The notes under the pieces were generated by a model that worked only from the letters and a program-made list of their open reading frames with translations, had not been told where the DNA came from and made no database searches. This document shows, piece by piece, positions 16,993 to 25,279 of a stretch of 64,000 nucleotides of DNA. Position 1 is the first letter of the stretch. Each line of letters begins with the position of its first letter. The DNA is from an uncultured Clostridia bacterium (GTDB lineage: Bacteria; Bacillota; Clostridia; Christensenellales; CAAEEZ01), in NCBI GenBank assembly GCA_934365195.1, contig CAKRNA010000002.1, forward strand, positions 1-64,000. The letters are read 5' to 3'. A program made the translations under genes and the position numbers.

Positions 16993-17128
16993 TTAATAGG
17001 ATAGGTTAAAATTAGTATGTTATAGCACAAAAGAGGCTTAATAGGATAGATTAAAATCATTATGTTTCAGCACAAGGAAGGCTTAATAGGATAGGTTAAA
17101 ATCATTATTTTTTAGCACAAAAGAGGCT
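16989..17128 (-). repeat. 45-bp tandem repeat array, three units plus partial
   Basis: The word AGGCTTAATAGGATAG recurs at 16989, 17034 and 17079, and the unit starts again at 17124, giving an exact 45-bp period. Each unit ends with AGCACAAAAG or a variant. Read on the minus strand, each junction gives AAGCCTC-TTTTGTGC, the outer arm of family A. Confidence 0.9.
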
Positions 17129-17185
17129 TAATTCTTTTTTATTATTCATCTCGTCTTTTTCAATTTATCCACATATATAAAAAAC

Positions 17186-17235
17186 GGCCCCTTTGTGTAA
17201 AGGGGGCTGTCAGCGGCTGCTGACTGGGGGATTGT
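17186..17235 (+). repeat. Palindromic repeat family B, copy 3
   Basis: A 50-bp copy, GGCCCCTTTGTGTAAAGGGGG, then GTCAGC-GGCT-GCTGAC, then GGGGGATTGT. It is separated by 88 bp from the inverted family A copy at 17324. Confidence 0.9.
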
Positions 17236-17323
17236 TTTCAATACATATATTATAGTGCCAAAGATTGTTTGAAGAATTTTAAATACCTCTAATGCAACGC
17301 AAATAAATATCTATTCTTATTTC

Positions 17324-17370
17324 ACAATCCCTCCGACGCTTTGCGCCACCTCCCTTTGCACAAGGGAGGC
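17324..17370 (-). repeat. Palindromic repeat family A, copy 5
   Basis: A full 47-bp copy forming a facing pair with the B element at 17186-17235. Together they span 185 bp. Confidence 0.9.
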
Positions 17371-17530
17371 TTAATAGGATAGACTAAAATCATTATTTTT
17401 TAGCATAATGGAGGCTCAGTTGGATAGAGCAGAATTTTGCATAAGTAAGATTTAAAAGAAAAGAGCAAAATCTTTATATTTTATCACAAAAGAGGCTTAA
17501 TAGGATAGAGTAAAATCATTATTTTTTTTA
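17366..17530 (-). repeat. 45-bp tandem units, second run
   Basis: AGGC-starting units lie at 17367 and 17412 (exactly 45 bp apart), and again at 17493 after a degenerate stretch. The unit sequence is the same as in 16989-17128. The remaining bases to the end of the next gene (17690) show no gene. Confidence 0.75.
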
Positions 17531-17689
17531 TCACACAGATTTTATATAAAACTGAAAAAAGAAGGTAAAACGATTGCCTTCCTTACAGTAATTTTTCTAT
17601 TATGTTATTTGTGATTAGTTAAACTTGTTGATTATATTACAAAATATGTTGGTTGTGTACTTGCCTGATTTTCCGGGCTAAGCCGAAAG

Positions 17690-18589
17690 TTAAATTCCTT
17701 CTAGGTCAAAATTTGGGATATACGCCGTGGTGGAGGAGTCTAATTCTTGGCAAAAGCCGTTTGTTAGCCCTATCGTAGACATATAATGAAGTACCCTTTT
17801 GTATTCAAGCGGAGTGATTTTGTTGTTTAACTCAGGGTAGCGGTCAAAATGCCTTATCGGTGTGTATTGCCCCATTAAACTAACCAGCACGCTGTCCTTA
17901 AACCTTTTAGATATCTCGTCCATAATTTTGATGCTGTCCGAGGTGTGTTTTGGCAAAATCAGGTGGCGGATAATTACGCCTTTTTTCATTAAGTCGTTTT
18001 CAATTTTCGGCTTGCCAGTTTGCCTAATCATTTCAGTTATTGCTTTAATGGTGGTTTCTTTGTAATTTTTAACGTTGGAGAATCTTTGCGCAAGGTCGTC
18101 GTCAAAGTACTTAAAGTCGGGCAGGTACACGTCCACGTAGCCGTCAAGTAGTTTTAGGGTACTTTCGCTTTCATATCCGCTACTATTGTATACAATGGGG
18201 ATATTTGGTCTATAAATATTAAGCGCCTCGATAATGCCAAATACGTGCGGCGTAGGGGTGACAAGGTTGATATTTTCTGCGCCCTTATCCTCTAAGGACT
18301 TAAAAATATCGGCAAGGTGGCAAGGAGTGATTTCCTTACCAAAATGCTCCGTGCTAATTTGGTAATTTTGACAAAAAGTGCAACCAAGATTGCACCCTGA
18401 GAAAAACACCGTGCCCGAGCCGTTTTCACCGCTAATTACAGGCTCTTCCCACTTGTGAAGGTACGCTTTTGCCACAACTATATTTCCACCTACGTTGCAC
18501 CTTCCGATAGATATCAGCCTGTTTGCGTTGCAGTTATTAGGGCATAAATTACATTTTTCTAATTTTTCTAAATAACTTGCTTTAATCAT
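17690..18589 (-). CDS. pflX: Radical SAM protein of the PflX (COG1313) family
   Basis: A 299-aa relative of pyruvate formate-lyase activating enzymes. The radical-SAM cluster ligands are C66, C70 and C73 (GCNLGCTFCQNYQ). An additional N-terminal Cys group (C13, C16, C20, C31 in CNLCPNNC...GRC) is typical of this subfamily. The substrate is unknown; members are annotated only as PFL-activating-enzyme homologues, and no formate lyase gene is in the window. No ribosome binding site precedes the ATG. A possible -10 hexamer sits about a dozen bases upstream, so the message may be leaderless. It faces away from the next gene across a 45-bp gap. Confidence 0.85.
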   Translation of the reverse strand: MIKASYLEKLEKCNLCPNNCNANRLISIGRCNVGGNIVVAKAYLHKWEEPVISGENGSGTVFFSGCNLGCTFCQNYQISTEHFGKEITPCHLADIFKSLEDKGAENINLVTPTPHVFGIIEALNIYRPNIPIVYNSSGYESESTLKLLDGYVDVYLPDFKYFDDDLAQRFSNVKNYKETTIKAITEMIRQTGKPKIENDLMKKGVIIRHLILPKHTSDSIKIMDEISKRFKDSVLVSLMGQYTPIRHFDRYPELNNKITPLEYKRVLHYMSTIGLTNGFCQELDSSTTAYIPNFDLEGI

Positions 18590-18605
18590 ATAATTATATT
18601 ATAAT
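18577..18605 (+). promoter_or_regulatory. Promoter of the 18.6-20.4 kb membrane protein pair, overlapping the divergent pflX start
   Basis: TTGCTT (18577-18582), a 17-bp spacer and TATAAT (18600-18605). On the opposite strand TTGATT and TATAAT elements for pflX, with a short 15-bp spacer, use the same bases, so the two promoters probably compete. Confidence 0.55.
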
Positions 18606-18634
18606 AAAAACAATAATAAATCAACGAGGAAGAT

Positions 18635-19462
18635 ATGAATTTTCTAAAATCTATTTTCAAATATTTTAATAACAAACTTCTTTACCTTGTTATAATAGTG
18701 GGCTTGCCTTCAATACTTGCAGGATTTTGCACTACGGGTTCAGGGTTAATTGATATGATTGTTAATTATGATAAATACCATTTTAACGGGTTTTTGGACG
18801 TGTACTTGACCGTTTTAGGCAGGTCGCCTATGTGGTTATACATTCAGCCCGTTGCTCTTGTTGGGCTGGCGCTTGGTATGAGTTTACTATACGCTACGGT
18901 GGATAGCCACATGCGTATGGGGGAATTTAGTATTCGTAACGTGGTTAGGAAACTGGACTACAACTTTATTGCCTGCGCAAAATACGTGTTTTCTTTGGCG
19001 ATAGTCGGTCATATTATTATCTTGCTGGCGTCTATGCTTACCTTTGCTTTTTACAAGGTGAGCGGAAGCAATATTGCGCTTGGCTGGACGCTTACGGCAA
19101 TAGTGATATTCCTACTTGCCTTTTTGTATCTTGCAAACTTTGCTTTTACTTTGTTGTGGCTACCAACCATGCTACACACCGGGGCAAGTGACAATAGGGC
19201 GCTGGTTATGGCTGTAAAGCAAATAGCACCGCATTTTGTAAAAACGTTTTGGACTTTGTCGATTCCGCTTGTTCCGTACTTCTTGTTTATGGTGCTAAAT
19301 TGCTACTTTAACTGGAATTTGTCCATTGTGTTCGACGTGTTGTGCTTTACCTTCTTTGCAATCTTCCTTGTAGTAACGATGAACACCTTGTATTACGACT
19401 TAAACTCGATTGAAAGAGAAGACCTAAAAAGCATTATTTGGTCTAAAAATATTAGGAGGTAG
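18635..19462 (+). CDS. Multi-pass membrane protein of unknown function
   Basis: 275 aa with about six hydrophobic spans: residues 15-37, 65-85, 112-137, 148-175, 205-225 and 230-250. The ATG is preceded by GAGGA. No catalytic motif, signal peptide or cofactor site is recognisable. It ends two bases before the next gene, which has a similar plan: a long loop after the first span, an LWLP/ISWVP motif at the end of the fourth span, and a charged C-terminus. The two are probably diverged paralogues acting as a heteromeric membrane complex, possibly DUF624/YesL-like in character, but I cannot assign a family. Confidence 0.7.
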   Translation: MNFLKSIFKYFNNKLLYLVIIVGLPSILAGFCTTGSGLIDMIVNYDKYHFNGFLDVYLTVLGRSPMWLYIQPVALVGLALGMSLLYATVDSHMRMGEFSIRNVVRKLDYNFIACAKYVFSLAIVGHIIILLASMLTFAFYKVSGSNIALGWTLTAIVIFLLAFLYLANFAFTLLWLPTMLHTGASDNRALVMAVKQIAPHFVKTFWTLSIPLVPYFLFMVLNCYFNWNLSIVFDVLCFTFFAIFLVVTMNTLYYDLNSIEREDLKSIIWSKNIRR

Positions 19463-19464
19463 GT

Positions 19465-20388
19465 ATGGAACTAAAACACTCGTTTAATATTTTGCTATCA
19501 AGATACACCTTAATATTTAAGACTATGATTTACGTATTGTTGGTTACGGCTGTGGCTGTCGGCGTAATGGTCAGCATTATGTCGCCGGGTATGGATCCGC
19601 TTTTTAACGATATCCAAAACGCAGGCATCGTGACTACGACAACGGGCACTTTGATGCAAATGTTACTTCGTAATATTAGTTATTCGGACGGAATGGACGT
19701 GCTATCTAATTGCTACAACACTTTAATGGGAATCGTGCATACCTACCGTAACGAAATGCTTACCTTTTACGTGCTTTCTTCAATCGTATTAGTTGTGTAC
19801 AGATTGCTTATTACAATGACTTCGATTCCTATCGCATCGTCGGTGAATAAGTATATGGGCTCTAGCGTGCACACCAAGTTCGTAAACGATATTGCCGAGA
19901 ACTTTTGGGTAAGTTTTAAGTATTCGTTCTTTGCAACCATTATAAACAGGATAATCAACACAGGGCTTGGCTTTATGACCTATTATATGATTATGTCAAC
20001 GGTAAAAGAATGGGGTATTTTCGCCTTTACCGTAAGCATTTTCGTACTGATTTTGCTTTTGTCCATTAAGTACACCTTGTTTATCTCGTGGGTTCCCGGT
20101 ATCGTGGTGGAAAAGAAAAAGGTGTTGCCTGCACTTTTGGATAGCATTAAGGGGGCTAAAAAGTACTTCAAAATCGGCTTTTTCTCGTCGCTTGTTTTGT
20201 ACTTAACCTCTATGGCTGTTACCGTGTTATTCGGTGCTGCAACCTTCTTTATATTCGTGCCTATCATCGCCGTTGCGGTAATGATTTTACTAAGAATAAT
20301 CGAACTTGTTTGCTACTACCAAATCAACGCAAAAAGGTACTATATCGACCATAGCAACATTATTAGTCCAAGAGAGGAGTTGTACTAA
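19465..20388 (+). CDS. Multi-pass membrane protein, probable partner of the preceding gene
   Basis: 307 aa, about six membrane spans, with an excellent AGGAGG site inside the 3' end of the upstream gene. The segment FISWVPGIVVEKKKVLPALL around residue 205 aligns with LLWLPTMLHTGASDNRALV in the neighbour, supporting common origin. The first loop (about residues 40-105) is longer and would lie outside the cell. No known domain is recognised. Transcription ends at the hairpin at 20446. Confidence 0.7.
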   Translation: MELKHSFNILLSRYTLIFKTMIYVLLVTAVAVGVMVSIMSPGMDPLFNDIQNAGIVTTTTGTLMQMLLRNISYSDGMDVLSNCYNTLMGIVHTYRNEMLTFYVLSSIVLVVYRLLITMTSIPIASSVNKYMGSSVHTKFVNDIAENFWVSFKYSFFATIINRIINTGLGFMTYYMIMSTVKEWGIFAFTVSIFVLILLLSIKYTLFISWVPGIVVEKKKVLPALLDSIKGAKKYFKIGFFSSLVLYLTSMAVTVLFGAATFFIFVPIIAVAVMILLRIIELVCYYQINAKRYYIDHSNIISPREELY

Positions 20389-20445
20389 GATTTTGCATAT
20401 GTTAAGTAGCCTAATAACTACAAAAAATCAAAAAAACATAAGAAT

Positions 20446-20472
20446 AAAGACCTTCAATCGAAGGTCTTTTTA
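20446..20472. terminator. Bidirectional terminator between the membrane pair and serA
   Basis: AAAGACCTTC/GAAGGTCTTT with AATC loop, T run on the plus strand and A run before the stem. It is placed to serve both converging units. Confidence 0.88.
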
Positions 20473-20512
20473 ATTTGGTTTATCACATTTTATAACTGTA
20501 AAGCGGGCTTAA

Positions 20513-21664
20513 TTAGATTAGCCTTACTTTCGTTACGTTTTCAAGAGCCGCTAGGCTACTAGCAAGCGAGGTAGCGTCGTCATCGGTGTCGAATATAGCG
20601 TAGCCGATTTCACCTCTAATCGAAGAGGAAGTTGCGCTAACTTTTACCTTTTCGCTAACGAGAGCGGTAATCTTGTTTAAAGTGTCGTCCGTTGCGATAA
20701 AACCTACTGTGATACGATTTTTTCCGTTTCTATGAGTAGATAGATTAGGGAAGTTCACGCTGTTTTTGATATTGCCGTTTTCGATATAATCGATAAGTTC
20801 GTTGCTTGCCATAATAGCGCAGTTATCTTCTGCCTCCTCGGTTGATGCGCCAAGGTGAGGAAGGATGATGATTTCCTTTCTGCCAATTAGGTCGGAAGAA
20901 ACGAAGTCCGTTACGTATTTATTAACTTTCTTGCTATCAAGCGCCTCGAAAAGTGCAGCGTTATCCACAAGTTCGCCACGGGCAAAGTTTAGTAGTTTTA
21001 CGCCGTCTTTCATTTGGCTTAGAGCAGCAGCGCCGATAAATCCTTTGGTGCTTGCGCCGTAAGGGATATGCAAGGTGATAAAGTCGCAAGTAGGGTACAA
21101 GTCCTCTACTTTTTCCACCGTTTTCACGCCGCTAGGCAGCATATTTTTAACTTGCTCGGTAAGGTAAGGGTCGTAGCCGATTACTTTCATACCAAGACTA
21201 GCGCCTGCCTCTGCAACCTTTCTTCCGATTGCGCCAAGACCGATTACGCCAAGGGTTTTAGCAAAAATTTCGTTGCCACCGAACTTGCTCTTGTTCTTTT
21301 CAACAAGTTTACCTGCCTCGCTTTCGCCTTTTAGCGATTGTGCGTACTCATAACCGCCGATAATATCACGGGAAGCAAGTAGTAAACCAGCCACTACAAG
21401 TTCTTTTACGGCGTTTGCGTTAGCGCCCGGGGTGTTGAATACAACAACGCCTTTTTTAGCGTACTCTTCGCAAGGAATGTTGTTAACTCCTGCGCCTGCC
21501 CTACCTACAGCAATTATGCTACTTGGTAGTTCGTAGCCGTTTTTCATATCAAAACTTCTTAAAAGAATGCCCGTTGGGGCAGTAGCCTCGTCACATAGAG
21601 TGTATTTTTCGTCGAAAATATCGTTGACAAGGTCGCTTATTTTGTTTAATTTTAGTATTTCCAT
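20513..21664 (-). CDS. serA: D-3-phosphoglycerate dehydrogenase
   Basis: First step of serine synthesis, oxidising 3-phosphoglycerate with NAD. The nucleotide-binding GLGAIGRKVAE motif is near residue 145. The catalytic Arg (NFARGELVD, about residue 230) and His (LPHLGASTEEAE, about 273) of the 2-hydroxyacid dehydrogenase family are present. The last ~75 residues look like a short ACT-type regulatory domain (RITVGFIATDD...). Start is set at the ATG (21664); a GTG two codons upstream (21670) is an alternative. It follows serC by a few bases and is probably translationally coupled to it. Of the three serine-pathway enzymes only serB is missing here. Confidence 0.93.
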   Translation of the reverse strand: MEILKLNKISDLVNDIFDEKYTLCDEATAPTGILLRSFDMKNGYELPSSIIAVGRAGAGVNNIPCEEYAKKGVVVFNTPGANANAVKELVVAGLLLASRDIIGGYEYAQSLKGESEAGKLVEKNKSKFGGNEIFAKTLGVIGLGAIGRKVAEAGASLGMKVIGYDPYLTEQVKNMLPSGVKTVEKVEDLYPTCDFITLHIPYGASTKGFIGAAALSQMKDGVKLLNFARGELVDNAALFEALDSKKVNKYVTDFVSSDLIGRKEIIILPHLGASTEEAEDNCAIMASNELIDYIENGNIKNSVNFPNLSTHRNGKNRITVGFIATDDTLNKITALVSEKVKVSATSSSIRGEIGYAIFDTDDDATSLASSLAALENVTKVRLI

Positions 21665-21672
21665 AATCACCG

Positions 21673-22746
21673 TTATTTGTTTTCAACCTCGAATTTTTTC
21701 ATAAATTCGATTAGGGCTTTTACGCCTTCAAGTGGCATACCGTTGTAGATAGATGCCCTCATACCGCCAACAAGTTTGTGTCCTTTGATATTTACAAGTC
21801 CGTTATCGGCAGCCTCTTTTACAAACTTAGCGTCCAAATCCTTAGACGGAGTAACGAACGGAACGTTCATTATTGACCTATATTTTGGATTTACGTTGTT
21901 TTTGTACAGGCTAGAGTTATCGATAAAGTCGTAAAGCATAGCGGCTTTTTCGTGGTTAATCTTGTCGTATGCGTCAACGCCGCCTTGAGCCTTCATATAT
22001 TTTAGGTTTTCGTAGCCCATATAGATAGGGAATACCGGTGGGGTGTTGAACATATTTTCACCGCCGATATGAGTTTGGTAGTTTAGCATTTTAGGGCAGA
22101 TATCCATAGGTTTTAGCATATCTTTTCTAACGATAACGATGGTAACGCCTGCCGGAGCAATGTTCTTTTGAGCGCCGGCGTAAATTAGTGCGTAGTCGGT
22201 AACGTCGTATTTTCTACCTAGTATGCTTGAAGATAGGTCGCAAGCCACCGGGATACCGCAATCGGGAACTTTGTCGTATGCTAAACCGAAAATAGTGTTG
22301 TTTCCGGTGATGTGTAGATAAGTAGAATCTTGCCTAAAATCTTCTCTTTTAAAGTCAGGTAGGTTAGTAAAGTTGTTTTCCTCGGCAGAGTATACAAGTT
22401 TGATATCGCCGTATTTTTGAGCGAATTTGTACGCTTTACCAGAGAAGTTTCCGCTTACGATATAGTCTGCTTGTGCTTTTTCGCCAAGTAGGTTTAAAGG
22501 AAGTGCCTCGAATTGAGTAGAAGCGCCGCCACCCATAAGTACTATCTCGTAATCCTCAGGGATATTCATAAGTTCACGAAGTAAGTTCATAAAACCGAAA
22601 TGAATTTCTTCATACCATTTACTTCTGTGGCTAAATTCGGTTACGCTCATTCCTGAACCCTTATAGTCGATAAAATCTTTTTGTACTTGTTCTAATACCG
22701 GTAACGGCATCATAGATGGACCGGCAGAAAAATTATAAACTCTCAT
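21673..22746 (-). CDS. serC: Phosphoserine aminotransferase
   Basis: Second step of serine synthesis, converting 3-phosphohydroxypyruvate to phosphoserine with glutamate. At 357 aa it is standard length. It opens with the family signature MRVYNFSAGPSMMP. The PLP-binding lysine is K194 (YAGAQKNIAPAG), and the phosphate-binding SHRSKW and GGASTQFEALP segments are intact. GGAG lies five bases before the ATG. First gene of a serC-serA operon. Confidence 0.96.
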   Translation of the reverse strand: MRVYNFSAGPSMMPLPVLEQVQKDFIDYKGSGMSVTEFSHRSKWYEEIHFGFMNLLRELMNIPEDYEIVLMGGGASTQFEALPLNLLGEKAQADYIVSGNFSGKAYKFAQKYGDIKLVYSAEENNFTNLPDFKREDFRQDSTYLHITGNNTIFGLAYDKVPDCGIPVACDLSSSILGRKYDVTDYALIYAGAQKNIAPAGVTIVIVRKDMLKPMDICPKMLNYQTHIGGENMFNTPPVFPIYMGYENLKYMKAQGGVDAYDKINHEKAAMLYDFIDNSSLYKNNVNPKYRSIMNVPFVTPSKDLDAKFVKEAADNGLVNIKGHKLVGGMRASIYNGMPLEGVKALIEFMKKFEVENK

Positions 22747-22781
22747 TTTTTCTCCTTACGATTTATTTTTAGTACTTTTTT

Positions 22782-22810
22782 ATTATAAGCGCAAAGCGTT
22801 AAATTGACAA
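22782..22810 (-). promoter_or_regulatory. Promoter of serC-serA
   Basis: On the minus strand TTGTCA (22810-22805), a 17-bp spacer and TATAAT (22787-22782). The leader is about 30 nt. Confidence 0.75.
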
Positions 22811-22983
22811 CTAATTTTGCGCCCCGCTTAAAAAAGACAGAGGCTTTATTTAGTAATCTTTACTTAATTATGGTGTAAAAGCGCATAGTTTTTGCTATTT
22901 TTGACAAAAAAACCAAGAATTATACCTAAACTTAGGGGCGTAAAATAATGAATATATTGTTATTATTTAATAGATATGATTTG

Positions 22984-23012
22984 TTGAAATTTTTTTTATT
23001 TTAGTATATAAT
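22984..23012 (+). promoter_or_regulatory. Promoter of the RNase J operon
   Basis: TTGAAA (22984-22989), a 17-bp spacer and TATAAT (23007-23012). The leader is about 20 nt with a GGAGGA site. Confidence 0.8.
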
Positions 23013-23040
23013 TTAATTATAGATAAAATGGAGGAGTATT

Positions 23041-24687
23041 GTGGCTAAAAAGTTAAAGATAATGTTTTTGGGCGGAGTCGGTGAAATCGGCAAGAATATG
23101 ACCGCTCTTGAATACGGCGACGATATCGTTATAGTGGATTGCGGAATGAGTTTCCCAACCAACGATATGCCGGGAATAGACGTGGTTGTACCCGACGTCA
23201 GTTACCTTACCCAAAACAAAGATAAAATTAAAGGAATCCTTCTTACGCACGGACACGAGGACCATATAGGCGCATTGCCTTACGTGTATCCTGAAATAGC
23301 GTCTACTATATACGGCACAAAACTTACGCTTGCTTTGGTGGAGCACAAGTTTTTGGAAAATAAAATAGAAGACTACAAAATGCAAGAGGTTAAATTTAGA
23401 CAAACCTACAACGTAGGGGTGTTTAAGGTGGAGTTTATTAGGGTTTGCCATTCGTTTAGCGGGGCGGCAGCAATCAGCATAGGCACGCCAAAAGGCACGG
23501 TGTTTTTTACCGGCGACTACAAAATGGACTACACCCCGATTGATGACCAACTTACCGATATTAAGCGTATCGGCGAGATAGGTGAAAAGGGCGTACTGCT
23601 TATGCTAGGCGAGTCCACCAACGTGGAAAGGGCAGGTCACTCTGCAAGCGAAAGCAAAGTAGGTAGGACGCTAGATACGTTGTTCGAACAAAACAAGGAC
23701 AGGCGAATAATCGTGGCTACTTTTGCTTCGAACGTGTACAGGGTGCAACAAATCCTAGACGCTGCTAGTAAGTGCGGTAGGCGTGTTGCGTTTAGCGGTA
23801 AGAGTATGAAGCGTATAGGCGACGTTGCCCACTCGATAGGCGAACTAAACTACGACGAAAAAACCGTTGTGGAAATTAGCGAAATAAACAAAATACCTTA
23901 CGACAAACTAATTATCGTGTGTACCGGTAGCCAAGGCGAGCCTATGAGCAGCCTTGCACGTATGGCAATGGGTAACAACTCTCAAGTAAATATTACCGGT
24001 AAGGACACGGTTATATTGTCATCTTCGCCGATACCGGGTAACGAAAGGTCTATCTACGGCGTAATCAACAACCTGTACAAAAAAGGTGCGGAGGTTGTGT
24101 ACGACGCTATGGACGAAGTGCACGTGTCAGGTCACGCTTTTCAAGAGGAACTTAAACTTATGCTATCTCTTGTTAAGCCTACCTTCTTTATACCCGTTCA
24201 CGGAGAATATCGTCACCTTGTAAAGCACAAGCAAATGGCTGTTGAAGTGGGAATAACGGAGGATAATATCTTTATTCCAAACATAGGCGATACCTTTGCG
24301 GTTAATAATAAAACGGTGAATAAATGCCCTAAAATTCAGGCAGGTAACGTGCTTGTAGACGGCGTTCTACTTGACGACGGCGACACCGTGGTAAGAGATA
24401 GGTTGCAAATATCGGCAGGAGGCTTGCTAATTGCGTTTATGGGAGTGAACTTCAAGACGGGCGAAATCACCTCCGGCCCTGAAATAATCACGAGGGGCTT
24501 GAACTTCTCGGACGGCTTTATTAAGGACTTAAAGCAAGTGATTGTGGACAGCATCAAAAAGATAGGGCTTGACGCTGTGGACGACTACTCAGAGTTAAAG
24601 GTAATAGTAAGAAAAGCGCTTAAAAAGGAAATAATCGCAACTTATAAGCAAACGCCTATGATTATGCCGATTATAATTGAGAACTAA
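23041..24687 (+). CDS. rnj: Ribonuclease J
   Basis: A 548-aa metallo-beta-lactamase/beta-CASP nuclease with 5'-3' exo- and endonuclease activity in mRNA decay and RNA maturation. The zinc motif HGHEDH is at residues 70-75, and further metal ligands appear in SHSFSGAAAISI-like and GDYKMD segments. The beta-CASP region and C-terminal domain are full length. Start is GTG with GGAGGA at the right distance. It heads a run of seven closely spaced plus-strand genes (to 30284) devoted mostly to RNA and ribosome functions. Confidence 0.95.
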   Translation: MAKKLKIMFLGGVGEIGKNMTALEYGDDIVIVDCGMSFPTNDMPGIDVVVPDVSYLTQNKDKIKGILLTHGHEDHIGALPYVYPEIASTIYGTKLTLALVEHKFLENKIEDYKMQEVKFRQTYNVGVFKVEFIRVCHSFSGAAAISIGTPKGTVFFTGDYKMDYTPIDDQLTDIKRIGEIGEKGVLLMLGESTNVERAGHSASESKVGRTLDTLFEQNKDRRIIVATFASNVYRVQQILDAASKCGRRVAFSGKSMKRIGDVAHSIGELNYDEKTVVEISEINKIPYDKLIIVCTGSQGEPMSSLARMAMGNNSQVNITGKDTVILSSSPIPGNERSIYGVINNLYKKGAEVVYDAMDEVHVSGHAFQEELKLMLSLVKPTFFIPVHGEYRHLVKHKQMAVEVGITEDNIFIPNIGDTFAVNNKTVNKCPKIQAGNVLVDGVLLDDGDTVVRDRLQISAGGLLIAFMGVNFKTGEITSGPEIITRGLNFSDGFIKDLKQVIVDSIKKIGLDAVDDYSELKVIVRKALKKEIIATYKQTPMIMPIIIEN

Positions 24688-24688
24688 G

Positions 24689-25276
24689 ATGGATTTTAAA
24701 ACTTACTTTGAAGAACTGGAAAAATACGCTAAGGAAAACCACGTGCCTATAATTAGGTCGAAAAGCCTTGAATTACTTGAAAAAGAGGTAGCCGCCAAAA
24801 AGCCCGAAAGAATACTGGAAATCGGCACGGCAATAGGTTACAGCGGAAGTAAAATGCTGCTTAGTAGCCCTAATAGTAAATTGTACACTATTGAGATCGA
24901 TCCCGAAAGGTGCAACCTTGCTAGAGAGAACTTTAAAAAGGCAGGGCTATACGACAGAGTGGTGCTTTGGGAGGGCGACTGCAACGAAATACTTAGGTAT
25001 ATGGAGGGCGAGTTCGACTTCGTGTTTTTGGACGGACCTAAGGCGCATTACCTAGAAATGCTGCCGAAAATAGTTGAACTATTAAAATCGGGCGGCGAGA
25101 TTTTTGCAGACAACGTGCTATTTTACGGCTATATAGAGCAAGAGGGCGTTTACAATAAGAAAAAAACCATTATACGCAATATGAGAGCGTATCTTGAAGA
25201 ATTAGAGAAAAATGAAATGCTTAGTAGAAAAATTATCGAGATTGAGGACGGAATTGCTATAAGCGTGAAAAGGTAA
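24689..25276 (+). CDS. trmR: TrmR-like SAM-dependent O-methyltransferase (tRNA ho5U34)
   Basis: 195 aa, class I methyltransferase of the COMT-like family. SAM-binding motif I is RILEIGTAIGYSG; acidic residues follow in YTIEIDPER and FDFVFLDGPK, which includes the metal-binding Asp. In B. subtilis the homologue YrrM/TrmR methylates 5-hydroxyuridine 34 of tRNA and is encoded beside U32 proteins that make ho5U. Here the next gene is a U32 protein, so the same pathway (mo5U34) is likely. ATG 24689 begins one base after the rnj stop. Confidence 0.85.
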   Translation: MDFKTYFEELEKYAKENHVPIIRSKSLELLEKEVAAKKPERILEIGTAIGYSGSKMLLSSPNSKLYTIEIDPERCNLARENFKKAGLYDRVVLWEGDCNEILRYMEGEFDFVFLDGPKAHYLEMLPKIVELLKSGGEIFADNVLFYGYIEQEGVYNKKKTIIRNMRAYLEELEKNEMLSRKIIEIEDGIAISVKR

Positions 25277-25279
25277 AAT

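Noticed and set aside
16989..17530. Possible CRISPR array
   Set aside because: The 45-bp units are contiguous with no unique spacers between them, the units degenerate, palindromic elements interrupt them, and no cas genes are in the window.
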